Positions 38,111-47,303 of a DNA stretch of 64,000 nucleotides are shown in pieces; position 1 is the first letter of the stretch, and every line of letters begins with the position of its first letter. This DNA comes from Rhodobacter sp. (GTDB taxonomy: Bacteria > Pseudomonadota > Alphaproteobacteria > Rhodobacterales > Rhodobacteraceae), in assembly GCA_022824145.1 (NCBI GenBank), contig JAJEAY010000271.1, positions 1 to 64,000 of the forward strand, given 5' to 3'. Under the pieces are notes generated by a model. That model searched no databases, was not told where the DNA came from, and worked only from the letters and a program-made list of their open reading frames with translations. Both the position numbers and the translations under genes were made by a program.

Positions 38111-39139
38111 ATGACGGACCGCGAAACAGTCATTTCCTGCCAGAACGCCTGGAAACTCTTCGGTCCTGACCCAAGAGGTTATTTCACCTCGATGTCCGCG
38201 GACGCGAGTTTCGAGGACATCCGCCGTGCGGGCTACATCGCTGGCGTAAGAGACGTCACAGTAACCGTCGGCCGCGGCGAAATGCTGGTCATTATGGGCC
38301 TGTCCGGTTCCGGAAAGTCGACCCTCGTGCGCTGCTTCTCGCGTCTTCACGAGCTTACCGCGGGTACGGTCACGGTCGAAGGCCGGGACATCGGCGCGAT
38401 GGGCGAGCGGGAACTCATCGAGCTACGGCGTTCAAGCATGGGCATGGTGTTTCAGAATTTCGGACTTCTTCCGCACCGTACCGTTCTTGACAATGTCGCG
38501 TTTCCACTGGAGATGCGCGGACAGGACCGTCACGAACGCCGGAAGCGGGCTCTCGAAGTCATAGAACTTGTCGGTCTTGCGGGCAGGGAAGACTACTTTC
38601 CACGCGAGCTGTCCGGTGGCCAGCAGCAGCGTGTCGGCATCGCCCGGAGTCTCGCCATCGAACCTGATGTCTGGTTTCTGGACGAGCCTTTCAGCGCTCT
38701 TGATCCGCTCATTCGTCGGGAAATGCAGGACGAGTTCCTCCGTCTTCAGGATCTGCTCGGCAAGACCATCGTTTTCATTACCCATGATTTCGATGAGGCC
38801 CTGCGTCTCGCTGACCGAATCGCCATCATGAAGGACGGTGCCATTGAGCAGTGCGACACGCCAGACCAGGTCGTGCTGAATCCAATGACTCCCTATGTGG
38901 AGAAATTCACCGAAGACATCGAAAAGAGCCGCGTTGTACATGCGGGCGTAATCGCGAAGCCAGTCGTTGATGCCGCACCGGACGGTGAGCCGGTAGCAGC
39001 GGGCGCCACGATCCTTCAGCTGGCGCGGCGACTGGTCAACGATTCCCGAAACGAACTGCCGGTGGCCGATGCGGACGGGAAGCTGGTAGGTGTTCTGAAC
39101 CGGAAACAGGCTCTCGACATCCTCCTCGGGGACGGCTGA
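38111..39139 (+). CDS. tmoW: TMAO ABC transporter ATP-binding protein TmoW
   Basis: A 342-residue ProV/OpuAA-type ATPase. Walker A GLSGSGKST is at residues about 63-71, the signature LSGGQQQRVGIARS at about 164-177, Walker B VWFLDEPFSALD at about 184-195, and the H-loop in FITHDFDEAL at about 219-228. A C-terminal CBS-type segment (residues about 280-340, ending LVGVLNRKQALDILLG) may sense ionic strength or nucleotides as in betaine importers. GAGG is nine bases before the ATG. The permease gene follows after a single base. Confidence 0.9.
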   Translation: MTDRETVISCQNAWKLFGPDPRGYFTSMSADASFEDIRRAGYIAGVRDVTVTVGRGEMLVIMGLSGSGKSTLVRCFSRLHELTAGTVTVEGRDIGAMGERELIELRRSSMGMVFQNFGLLPHRTVLDNVAFPLEMRGQDRHERRKRALEVIELVGLAGREDYFPRELSGGQQQRVGIARSLAIEPDVWFLDEPFSALDPLIRREMQDEFLRLQDLLGKTIVFITHDFDEALRLADRIAIMKDGAIEQCDTPDQVVLNPMTPYVEKFTEDIEKSRVVHAGVIAKPVVDAAPDGEPVAAGATILQLARRLVNDSRNELPVADADGKLVGVLNRKQALDILLGDG

Positions 39140-39140
39140 A

Positions 39141-41120
39141 ATGGCATCGCTACCGATAGCGGGCGATGGTGAGGCCGGCCTCGGCATGTCTGCTGCCAAG
39201 GTTGCAGGGATACTGCTGGCGGCGGCTGTTGTCCTCACCTGCGCAAAGCCCGTTCTGCCGGATTTCCTGATCCGGCTGCCGGAAAGCTGGGTGCCGCCGC
39301 TTGCGGACTGGCTTGACTATTTTTTCAACGTCATTGTCATCGAAAAGCTGAGAATCGCGGTTCTGACACGGTGGGTCGCCGAAGGCCCCTTGGAGTTCCT
39401 GCTGAACACCACCGCAAACCTTCTGGAAGGAAAGCGCCGCTGGCCGTTCCTAGGCCCGATTCCATGGACCGCGATCGCCGGAATTGCAACTGTCGTCGGC
39501 TATTATCTGGGGGGATGGCGCATGGCGGCGCTGGCGGGCGGAACGTTCGTCTGGACCGCGTTGATCGGCCAGTGGGAAATCGCGATGCAGACCATGTCAG
39601 TGCTCGCCGTTGCCGCACCGCTGGCGTTTCTAATCGGTCTTTTCCTTGGCATCGCGGCGTGGAAATGGGCCTGGTTTGACCGGGCGATCAGGCCTGTCCT
39701 TGCGGTTCTGCAGACTCTTCCGTTCTTTACGTACCTGCTGCCAGCAGTGATCTTCTTCAAGGTCGGCCCGACTGCAGGTGCGGTGGCCACCATCGTCTAT
39801 GCCATCCCTCCAATGATCCTGATGACGACGGTCGGCCTGAAAAAAGTTCCGGCTGATGTCGTCGAGGCCGGCAAGATGGCCGGCTGTAGCCGCTGGCAGA
39901 TGCTGCTGCGCGTCTACGTTCCATCCGCGCGGACCGAAATACTGGTCGGTGTCAACCAGGTCATCATGCTCTGTCTGGCAATGGTGGTCCTGACGGCATT
40001 CATCGGCATGCCTGGCCTGGGTGCGAAGCTTCTCGCGATGATGGGGTCGTTCAAGCTCGGGCGCTCGTTTGAGATCGGCGTGACCATCGTCCTGTTGGCC
40101 ATCATGCTTGACCGGATGTCGAAAGCGTGGGTGGAGAAGCTGCCTGAACACCATGAAAAGGACACGCCTTGGTGGCTGAGACATATCGTTCTGGTGACCG
40201 CTATCGGAGCGTTCCTGGCCTTTCTCGCAATCGCCCAGTTCGTGCAGGTCGCAGACCACATCAAACGCAGCCAGGACTTTTCGATGGGAAAGGAGATCGA
40301 CACGCTGATCAAGGGATTCCTGAATGTCGATGCGATTCAGGGGCTCACTGAGTGGCTGCGCTGGTTTCTGAATGTCTGGATCCTGATTCCGTTCCGAAAC
40401 GCGCTTCTCTGGATCCCGACGCCAGCGTTCATTCTGGCCGTCGTCGCATTTGCCTGCTACCTCGGCGGCAGGAAGCCGGCGATCTACGCCGCGGTGTTTT
40501 TCTCCATGGTCGCTCTTTCGGGTTGGTGGGACCGCTCGGTCATCACTCTCTATGCGGTGATTTCGGCGGTGATTCTCTCGACCTTCATCGGGCTTCCGCT
40601 CGGGGTTCTAGCGTCACGAAGCGACAGGTGGTCGAGACGCATTCTGCTGGTATGCGACACGGCGCAGACCTTTCCGAGTTTCATCTACCTGATACCTGCG
40701 ATCATGCTCTTTGGCGTCAACGACGTAGCGGTGGTGTTCTCCATCATCATTTTCACGACCGTTCCGCTGACGCGCTACACAATCGAAGGTTTGCGAACCG
40801 TGCCGCCGGAAATCACCGAGGCGGCGGATATGTCGGGAGCCACGCGCTGGCAGAAGCTGCGCACCGTTCAGCTGCCTCTGGCGCTTCCGACCATGGCCGT
40901 GGGATTCAACCAGGCGATCATGTTTGCGTTCTTCATGGTTATCATCGCGGCTTTCATCGGCACTCAGGATCTGGGGCAGGAACTGCAGCGAACGCTCGCC
41001 GGAACGGATCTCGGCAAGAACTTTGTCCTCGGAATGAACGTTGCCCTTATGGCGCTTACCTTCGATCTCGCGATCCTGAACTGGGCCAACAGGCGGAAAA
41101 GAGCACTGGGGTTGGCATGA
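39141..41120 (+). CDS. tmoV: TMAO ABC transporter permease TmoV, two fused permease domains
   Basis: A 659-residue inner-membrane protein with two complete BPD_transp_1 domains. EAA loops are EAGKMAGCSRWQMLLRVYVP (residues about 241-260) and EAADMSGATRWQKLRTVQLP (about 556-575). Each half has the ProW-like TLPFFTYLLPAVIFFKVG or TFPSFIYLIPAIMLFGV segment. Many betaine importers use a homodimer of one domain; here one chain supplies both halves. It is translationally coupled to tmoW (one-base gap). Confidence 0.9.
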   Translation: MASLPIAGDGEAGLGMSAAKVAGILLAAAVVLTCAKPVLPDFLIRLPESWVPPLADWLDYFFNVIVIEKLRIAVLTRWVAEGPLEFLLNTTANLLEGKRRWPFLGPIPWTAIAGIATVVGYYLGGWRMAALAGGTFVWTALIGQWEIAMQTMSVLAVAAPLAFLIGLFLGIAAWKWAWFDRAIRPVLAVLQTLPFFTYLLPAVIFFKVGPTAGAVATIVYAIPPMILMTTVGLKKVPADVVEAGKMAGCSRWQMLLRVYVPSARTEILVGVNQVIMLCLAMVVLTAFIGMPGLGAKLLAMMGSFKLGRSFEIGVTIVLLAIMLDRMSKAWVEKLPEHHEKDTPWWLRHIVLVTAIGAFLAFLAIAQFVQVADHIKRSQDFSMGKEIDTLIKGFLNVDAIQGLTEWLRWFLNVWILIPFRNALLWIPTPAFILAVVAFACYLGGRKPAIYAAVFFSMVALSGWWDRSVITLYAVISAVILSTFIGLPLGVLASRSDRWSRRILLVCDTAQTFPSFIYLIPAIMLFGVNDVAVVFSIIIFTTVPLTRYTIEGLRTVPPEITEAADMSGATRWQKLRTVQLPLALPTMAVGFNQAIMFAFFMVIIAAFIGTQDLGQELQRTLAGTDLGKNFVLGMNVALMALTFDLAILNWANRRKRALGLA

Positions 41121-41220
41121 TCGCCGAACGATATACACCTAACCGGTTGCGGCGCCGGAGCCCGATGACCTCAGTCATCCTGTGTGTCTTCCGCAGCTGC
41201 CGCATGCGTGGATTGGCAAA

Positions 41221-43608
41221 ATGAACGTCCTGTCATCATCCATACGCCCGGTCTTCGAAGTGACATGGGAGCGCCGTGGTGTCCTAGCTCCGGGGTTGCC
41301 GATCCTGCCCCAGGGTGTAGAGCGCTATCCTGTTCCTGGCGGCGGCAGCCGTGCGGTACCGGTCTTTCAGGGAGACGAGATCATTGTGCTCGACAGGGAG
41401 GGACTTCAGCCCGGTCAGCTGACATTGTTCGCCTCCGACGGACGTTCGGACGCTGCCATGCTCGGGGCGGCGGGCACTGGTCTCCCCGCTGAAACGATTG
41501 ACACCCTTGCGAACGGCTCAAGGTCAGGCAGGCGCGTTCTGGATGCGCTCTCCAAGGCTGGATTTGGAATTGAGTCGGGAGATGCCGTTCCGGTATTCGG
41601 TGAAGGCTCGCGGCCAGGCGATCAGGAATCCTTTTCGGTGGAGTGCGACGGTCTTCTCATCTGCGCCGCGCCGGGTGGTCCGATGCGACCGGACCTGCAG
41701 AACACGGCAACAGAACTTGTTCTCTACATCCGCCGCGCGAGTCCAGGCTCCGGCAAAGATACGGTCCTTCCGCCAGATCCGTTGGCCGATCCGTTGCAGG
41801 ATTTCAACATACAGCCGGGCGAGGCGACGTCCTACACGGTTCAGAAGGGTGAGTTCATCCAGATCCTTGATGTAAAGGGCCGTGAATGCAGTGACTTTCA
41901 GGCATTCAGCCTGCGGGCGCTCGACAAGGGTCTTGAGCGCGAGATAGATCCGACCACCACGCGCAGCCTGATGGGAACGCTCTATCCCGCACCTGGAATG
42001 TTCTCGAAATACTGGTCGGTTGACCAGGAGCCTCTGGTGGAAATCGTTCAGGATACTTGCGGACGCCACGACACTTTCGGACTGGCCTGCACCGCACGCT
42101 ATTATGAAGACCTGGGCTATCCAGGCCATGTCAACTGTTCGGACAACATCAATGCGGATCTTGCAAGCCACGGAGTCCATCCCCGTGGCGGGTGGCCAGC
42201 CATCAATTTCTTTTTCAACACAATGCTGGATGACACCAACGCGATCGGTCTCGACGAACCCTGGTCGCGGCCGGGCGACTATGTCCTGCTGCGCGCTCTG
42301 TCCGATCTCGTCTGTATCAGCACCGCCTGCCCATGCGACATCGATCCGGCTAATGGCTGGAACCCGACGGACATTCAGGTTCGTACCTACAGCCCGGAGG
42401 AGGATTTCGTGCGTTCGACTGGCTACCGCAAATCCGCGGAGGCGGATCTAGAGGAAACGAAGAAGACCGGGTTTCACGAGTGCTTCGCCCGGCACACCCG
42501 CGACTTCACCGAATACAACGGCTACTGGCTGCCGAACAGTTTTCCGAATGTCGGTACCATCGGCGAATACTGGGCTGCGCGTGAGCGGGCGGTCGTGATG
42601 GACCTTAGCCCATTGCGAAAATACGAAGTTACCGGACCGGATGCGGAGATCCTGCTGCAGCTCTGCGTGACCCGCGACATCAGCAAACTGTCGGTTGGGC
42701 AGGTGGTCTATACCGCCATGTGCTACGAACATGGCGGAATGATTGATGACGGCACCGTCTACAGGCTGGGGGAGATGAACTTTCGCTGGGTCGGAGGCAG
42801 CGATGCGTCCGGTCTCTGGCTTAGGGAGCAGGCCACTTCCCGCGGTCTCAACGCGTGGGTCCGGTCCTCGACTGACCAGCTCCACAACATTGCCGTTCAA
42901 GGACGGCATTCGCGCGATATCCTATCCCGCGTGTTCTGGACTCCACCCGCAATGCCCACGATTGAGGAGCTTCCCTGGTTCCGGATGACAGTGGCCAGGG
43001 TAGGTGGTGTGGAAGGCACTGCGGTGGTGATTTCGCGCACGGGATATTCAGGGGAGCTGGGATTCGAAGTATTCTGCCATCCAAAGGATGCGGTGGAGAT
43101 TTTCGACAGGATCTGGGAGGAGGGAGAGCACTTCGGGATGACCCCGCTTGGTCTTGGCGCCCTTGATATGCTTAGGATCGAGGCGGGGCTGGTGTTTGCG
43201 GGTTCTGAGTTCGATGACAGGACCGATCCGTTCGAGGCGGGAATCGGCTTTACGGTTCCACGGGCTTCAACCAAGGGCGATTACATCGGCAGCACGGCAT
43301 TGGAGGAACGCCGGACGCATCCCCAACGCAGGTTGGTGGGTCTTGAAATCGAAGGCGGGGTGGTGCCTGCCGCAGGCGACTGCATTCGAATTGGAAGAGC
43401 CCAGGTAGGCGAGGTCACAAGCGCGATGAAATCACCGTTGCTCGGCCGGGTGATCGCTTTGGCACGAGTGGCGGTAACGCATGCCGATCCTGGGACTGAG
43501 ATCGAGGTCGGCCAGTTGGACGGCCAGCAGAAGCGGCTGAAGGCCGTGGTCTCGAAGTTTCCTCATTTCGATCCGAAGAAGGAACGTGTCAGGGGAGTCT
43601 ACAGCTAA
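41221..43608 (+). CDS. tdm: TMAO demethylase Tdm (DUF1989 plus GcvT-like domain)
   Basis: A 795-residue enzyme that splits TMAO to dimethylamine and formaldehyde. An N-terminal segment (1-180) is followed by the DUF1989 domain (about 185-400), whose Cys-rich metal site is seen in DVKGRECSDFQAF, GHVNCSDNINADL and CISTACPCDIDPANGWNPTD. The second half (about 420-795) is a GcvT-like folate domain (YWAARERAVVMDLSPLRKYE, RTGYSGELGFEVFCHP, LGALDMLRIEAGLVFAGSE) expected to receive formaldehyde as methylene-tetrahydrofolate. It is fourth in the tmo operon, 100 bases after tmoV, with no strong ribosome-binding site in front of its ATG; a frame extension 13 codons upstream exists. Confidence 0.9.
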   Translation: MNVLSSSIRPVFEVTWERRGVLAPGLPILPQGVERYPVPGGGSRAVPVFQGDEIIVLDREGLQPGQLTLFASDGRSDAAMLGAAGTGLPAETIDTLANGSRSGRRVLDALSKAGFGIESGDAVPVFGEGSRPGDQESFSVECDGLLICAAPGGPMRPDLQNTATELVLYIRRASPGSGKDTVLPPDPLADPLQDFNIQPGEATSYTVQKGEFIQILDVKGRECSDFQAFSLRALDKGLEREIDPTTTRSLMGTLYPAPGMFSKYWSVDQEPLVEIVQDTCGRHDTFGLACTARYYEDLGYPGHVNCSDNINADLASHGVHPRGGWPAINFFFNTMLDDTNAIGLDEPWSRPGDYVLLRALSDLVCISTACPCDIDPANGWNPTDIQVRTYSPEEDFVRSTGYRKSAEADLEETKKTGFHECFARHTRDFTEYNGYWLPNSFPNVGTIGEYWAARERAVVMDLSPLRKYEVTGPDAEILLQLCVTRDISKLSVGQVVYTAMCYEHGGMIDDGTVYRLGEMNFRWVGGSDASGLWLREQATSRGLNAWVRSSTDQLHNIAVQGRHSRDILSRVFWTPPAMPTIEELPWFRMTVARVGGVEGTAVVISRTGYSGELGFEVFCHPKDAVEIFDRIWEEGEHFGMTPLGLGALDMLRIEAGLVFAGSEFDDRTDPFEAGIGFTVPRASTKGDYIGSTALEERRTHPQRRLVGLEIEGGVVPAAGDCIRIGRAQVGEVTSAMKSPLLGRVIALARVAVTHADPGTEIEVGQLDGQQKRLKAVVSKFPHFDPKKERVRGVYS

Positions 43609-44172
43609 CACCACGGCAAATTATTGCTGCCGGCATTGACTCGGATTTTGTGCGGTCCTGCTGGTCGAGCTTGCATCGTATGCGCTATGGCCACTACCGC
43701 CATCGACAGGCCTGCCCTGAGGTTCCGGATACATCAAGTGCGGTTGCCGGAATCTCGCCTTCGGCAGAGTGAAGAAATGCGCCAGACGAACAGCCACGTT
43801 GCCGACTTCATGCACTGGCAGATGGCGGCATGAATACACAAATCCGGGCTGTCCCTTCGGTTCGTCTGCGGGGGTCTGCGGGAAGCCTCGGCCGCTCGAT
43901 GCGGTCGTCGGACCGGTGGCGATCACGTTTGCGGAAATTCCGGGTTCAGCGCCTATTCCCCTTGATGAAGTTGATCGCCGCGAATGCTTTTTGCAAAACA
44001 ACCCAACGAAAGGAGCGCGGACCGCAAGTCTACATCCTTGGTAAGAAAGTCAATTTTCCTAATGCTTTAACATTCTACTATGATTTCATCACCAACCGAC
44101 AGTAGATCAAAATGAATTCCGAAAGCAGATTCATTTCCGCTCTGGACAAGGCAGGCCGTTCTGTAGAAACGA
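43609..44172. other. Stretch without a confident gene after tdm
   Basis: A minus-strand frame at 43621-44001 (126 residues, with GIGAEPGISANVIATGPTTA) has some protein-like composition but no recognisable family and no ribosome-binding site. Small plus-strand frames overlap it. Nothing here is supported as a gene. Confidence 0.4.
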
Positions 44173-44409
44173 ATGAACATCAAGCACTCTGCGGTCAGTC
44201 TTCCTGACGAAACCTACGTCCGCCGGAAAACGCTGGCCGCCAGGACCGGACGAACTGCGAACTGCAACATGCGCGAGGCGATCGAGGAGCATCTCTTGGA
44301 TGCGGAAGATCTGGCGATCGCCGAACAGGCCTTGATCAGGCATCGGAAATCCAGTGAAGCATCCCTGTCCCTCGATGAGCTCGACGCCGCGCTTGGCCTG
44401 GAGCGTTGA
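44173..44409 (+). CDS. RelB/StbD-like ribbon-helix-helix antitoxin
   Basis: A 78-residue protein with an RHH-type N-terminus (AVSLPDETYVRRKTLAARTG) and an acidic helical tail (EAIEEHLLDAEDLAIAEQAL, then SLDELDAALGLER) typical of RelB/DUF6290 antitoxins of RelE toxins. The 3' end overlaps the start of a RelE-like frame at 44393, the usual coupled arrangement. The antitoxin frame is intact although its toxin is not. Confidence 0.8.
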   Translation: MNIKHSAVSLPDETYVRRKTLAARTGRTANCNMREAIEEHLLDAEDLAIAEQALIRHRKSSEASLSLDELDAALGLER

Positions 44410-44664
44410 GGCCGCGAAATCCGCGGCGAAACAGATCAAGAAGCTTGACAAGGTCAGTGCCCTGCGCATTAGCCAATTCTTGCGTGAGCGAATTGCGAAG
44501 CTTGACGACCCGCGCCAGCTTGGACACTAGCTTACTGGCTCGGAATTAGGGCATTTCTGGAGGTATCGCGTCGGGGAATTTAGGCTGCTCTGCGAAATCC
44601 ACGACGCGACGCTCACCGCTCTCGTCGTTTACGTCGGGCGTCGCAAGAAGATCTATAAGAAGCT
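44393..44664 (+). pseudogene. RelE-like toxin interrupted by an in-frame TAG
   Basis: From a TTG at 44393 the frame reads AWSVEAAKSAAKQIKKLDK, SALRISQFLRERIAKLDDPR, then TAG at 44528-44530, and continues LTGSELGHFWRYRVGEFRLL, CEIHDATLTALVVYVGRRKK. This is a full RelE/StbE toxin apart from one stop at codon 46. Catalytic-region residues R (WRYRVGEFRL) and the C-terminal basic segment lie after the stop, so the product would be inactive. Confidence 0.8.
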
Positions 44665-45175
44665 GAGGCGGCAAGTTATACGCCAAGGCAACCGGGTGAC
44701 TAGCCACGCTGGCGATACTCGACGACGGTCCTGTGTCAGGCCGTTCTCAAATCTTTTGATTCGGGAACAGGATCTATGATGTGTAGGAATGTCCGGACTG
44801 GCATTCTGAATATGACCGAATTGCACGGACATCGTAAAGAGTATCCCGAAAGTCATAGGATAGTCTTATGACTAATTCTGGCCTCACTTCCATTCGATAA
44901 TGCCGATTTCAACACAGCTAAGTGGGTCGGGTGCGATATTGCAAGGGAGTATGCCGACCCGGCACTCACCCCGCCGAATTTGGGGAACGGATCCGCGATA
45001 GCATGGAAGAGGCGGACCAAAAAGAAACCGAAACGGCGGTGCGGAACGGGTGCGAGCGTGGAATGCTTTCGTGTTCGGTGAGCAGCATCGAAAGGATTGT
45101 GCAGTAAACCTACGATCAGTGTTTTCCAAAGCCTCATAGCAATCGGATGCTGACGGGAATTGCTCAGAGGGTTCA
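44665..45175. other. Gene-less stretch between relE and mazF remnants
   Basis: No family is recognisable. A short plus-strand frame at 44922-45107 has protein-like composition (EFGERIRDSMEEADQKE) but no ribosome-binding site and no assignable domain. The stretch ends at the 75-bp IS-end repeat. Confidence 0.35.
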
Positions 45176-45180
45176 CTATA

Positions 45181-45255
45181 GCAGGATCCGCCGGATCCGT
45201 CCATAACCCGCGGGAATCGCGGGGAATCCCTGTCTGCCAGCTTCGTGAAGTTCAG
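45181..45255 (+). repeat. 75-bp interspersed repeat, copy 2 (IS-end scar)
   Basis: Matches 503-577 at 68 of 75 positions. No transposase is left beside it here. It abuts the 3' end of the mazF remnant and supplies that frame's last codons, so an IS1634-type element was probably once inserted here and later mostly deleted. Confidence 0.7.
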
Positions 45256-45601
45256 CCAAACTGCCAAGGACGGTGTAGATGCCGGCCAGCAGCAGATCGA
45301 GCTTGGCCGACGAAATCCGGCCCGTGCGTTCTTCGAGAAGCGCCCGGTCGAGGGCGATGATCTGTGCCGCGTTCGCGACCGAATCTTTCGGGAGGCCCGT
45401 CATCGCGGCGGTCAGCAACAAGTTTCTTGGCGCGGACGCCCACCGAAGATTGCGCGTCAGCGGAACGCAGACCGCCGTGGCCAGTCGGCTCCCGGTCAGC
45501 GCATCACGCTAGACGACGATGACCGGCCGGCGAAACCCTAGCCCGGAGCCCTTCGGCTCAGGCAGCTCGGCCCAGCAGACGTCGCCCTGGGAGACCACCA
45601 T
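45256..45601 (-). pseudogene. mazF: MazF/PemK-type toxin, in-frame TAG and lost 3' end
   Basis: The minus strand reads VVSQGDVCWAELPEPKGSGL, RRPVIVV, TAG (45509-45511), then RDALTGSRLATAVCVPLTRN, LRWASAPRNLLLTAAMTGLP, KDSVANAAQIIALDRALLEE and LLLAGIYTVLG. This is a complete MazF/PemK endoribonuclease sequence apart from the stop, where Gln is usual (CAG to TAG). The final residues run into the IS-end repeat. It is paired with a broken antitoxin gene upstream. Confidence 0.82.
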
Positions 45602-45669
45602 TCGGTAACGGTGAGCACCCGCCGACCGGCGGCGGCATGGAAGGTTTCGTCGTCCCCTCCGGTCTCGTC

Positions 45670-45831
45670 TCATGCGCGGTTCATGGCGTCCGTGACCCCG
45701 TCCTTTGCTCGGCGCGCGAGATGCTCGTCGAGCGCTGCCGCGTAAACGTCGCTCCGGGTCCGACTTTCCTGCGAGGCCAGTCGCTCGGCGCGTTCGAAAA
45801 TGCCTTCGGAGATGGATACAGCGGTTTTCAT
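45670..45831 (-). pseudogene. mazE: MazE/PemI-type antitoxin cut by TGA
   Basis: From ATG at 45831 the frame gives MKTAVSISEGIFERAERLAS, then RTRSDVYAAALDEHLARRA and DAMNRA, an RHH-type MazE/ChpI antitoxin, followed by TGA at 45670-45672. Beyond it the frame continues DETGGDDETFHAAAGRR and ends TEW close to the mazF ATG, which is the family's toxin-binding tail. The family tail usually has Cys or similar where the stop lies. The truncated product would keep DNA-binding but lose the neutralising tail. Confidence 0.75.
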
Positions 45832-46032
45832 ATCCGAAGTACAACCGCTTCACACGGAGGATGGTCAGGGGGTTTGGACGAGGTTCCGTCCGCAAGCCAA
45901 ATCTTTTCGCTCATCGCCTTGGTGAGACTTTGCGTCACGCACCACCTCCTGCTGAGCCTGCCCGGGGCTGTCAATTGACTGCATTGCAATCACCACATAG
46001 ACTGGGGCCGCACTCGGATGGAGGACTTGGCG

Positions 46033-46285
46033 ATGGCGAGCATGACGATCCGCAATCTCGACGATGGCGTGAAGACCGAGCTGCGCAAGCGTGCTGCAGG
46101 CAACGGCAGGTCGATGGAGGAGGAAGTCCGACTGATCTTGCGCGATGCAGTCGGGCAGGAGGCCGTGCCTAACAAAGACCTAGGGACTAGGGACGGCGAT
46201 TCACGAACTGTTCAAGCCCTTGGGCGGTGTCAATCTGGACTTGCCTCCGCGCGGGCCGATGCGCGAGCCGCCGCAGTTCGATTGA
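46033..46285 (+). pseudogene. FitA/VapB-like antitoxin, frameshifted by a 7-bp duplication
   Basis: The frame starts MASMTIRNLDDGVKTELRKR with GGAGG eight bases upstream, a typical FitA ribbon-helix-helix domain, and runs to KDLGT. There, two tandem copies of TAGGGAC (46181-46194) shift the frame. Removing one copy restores TAIHELFKPLGGVNLDLPPR followed by GPMREPPQFD and a stop at 46285, the standard toxin-binding tail. The shifted product would instead end at 46329. Confidence 0.85.
46181..46194 (+). repeat. 7-bp tandem duplication (TAGGGAC x2) disrupting fitA-like gene
   Basis: TAGGGAC occurs twice head to tail. Deleting one unit re-joins both halves of the antitoxin frame exactly, so the duplication is the inactivating event. 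Confidence 0.88.
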
Positions 46286-46292
46286 GGCAGCT

Positions 46293-46715
46293 GTGTTCCT
46301 GCTTGACACGAACGTGGTGTCGGAACTGATGCGCGACGCGCCGACTCTGGAGGTTCTTTCTTGGATGGATGCGGTGCCAACGCGCCGGCTGTTTGTCACG
46401 TCGATCACGGGAGCGGAGATTCTCACTGGCATCGCCATCCTGCCGGAAGGTGCGCGCCGCCGGGGTCTGGCAGAGGCTGTCGTGCGCACGCTTGACGGCC
46501 TGTTCGCTGGCCGGGTTCTTTCGTTCGACAGCGGCGCGGCGCGTGCCTACGCCGAAATCGTCGCGGCCTGCCGTGCTGCCGGGCGTCCGGTATCGCAGCT
46601 GGACTGTCAGATCGCGGCCATCGCGCACTCGCAGCGAATGATTGTGGCGACCCGGAACGTTCGGGACTTCATGAACACCGGCATCGACGTGATCGATCCA
46701 TGGGCGACCGGATAA
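46293..46715 (+). CDS. FitB/VapC-type PIN-domain toxin
   Basis: A 140-residue PIN ribonuclease. The acidic active-site residues appear intact: Asp in FLLDTNVVSELMR (residues 2-14), Glu in TGAEILTGIA, Asp in QLDCQIAAIA and Asp in RNVRDF, followed by the family ending VIDPWATG. The GTG at 46293 is preferred; it lies eight bases after the original antitoxin stop. The toxin seems functional although the partner antitoxin is frameshifted, so either it is poorly expressed, the truncated antitoxin still represses, or another antitoxin covers it. Confidence 0.85.
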   Translation: MFLLDTNVVSELMRDAPTLEVLSWMDAVPTRRLFVTSITGAEILTGIAILPEGARRRGLAEAVVRTLDGLFAGRVLSFDSGAARAYAEIVAACRAAGRPVSQLDCQIAAIAHSQRMIVATRNVRDFMNTGIDVIDPWATG

Positions 46716-47303
46716 ATGTTCCTGCCTTGCCGGTTCCGTTTGCGGCAATTGCTGACAGCATGAACACGGAACAATCATAGCCGACAGCTGTCTGAACAAT
46801 TGCAGGAGACCTGGACTCGATGAATGTGCGACGAAACCTACACGGCACAGTGTAAACTAGGGAGGAAGCAACCGAAGCCCATGCTTCAAGAAACTTGCCC
46901 AGAACACTGGTTATTGTTGTAGTTTCAAGTGGGATTGGAGCGCCAGCCGTAGTTGGGGCAGCCATACTATACGTCGAAAATATTCGGCAGTGAGTCGCCA
47001 AAACACAAAACAAAAAGATTGCCGACGACAAACAGATTGCAGGTATGGAAAACGCACTTGAAATTTCTTGGATCCACCGTGGCCAGTGACAATTTTGGCT
47101 TCTATATTGAAATCAGGCACTCTTTGTGGACGACGGCAATGAATTGACATCTAGCCAGCACAAGCCAATCCCCAGAATTAAGCTCTTAGGGGTGATTGTT
47201 GAAATGCAACCAAACATTCGGGATTGCTTTCGTTCTCCTGATCTAAGGGATGTGTTCTTGCGAGGACAAAAGGCCGTGCGAAGTCTATTGAGCAAAGCGT
47301 TCG
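46716..47303. other. AT-richer stretch without a confident gene
   Basis: The base composition drops compared with both sides. A plus-strand frame ending at 47314 (with PIPRIKLLGVIVEMQPNIRD) reads somewhat like protein but has no family, no clear start and overlaps the P450 end. It is possibly a degraded foreign gene. Confidence 0.35.

Noticed and set aside
43621..44001. Minus-strand 126-codon frame with a GPTT segment resembling a short-chain dehydrogenase
   Set aside because: There is no Rossmann motif, no active-site YxxxK, no ribosome-binding site, and only one short suggestive stretch.
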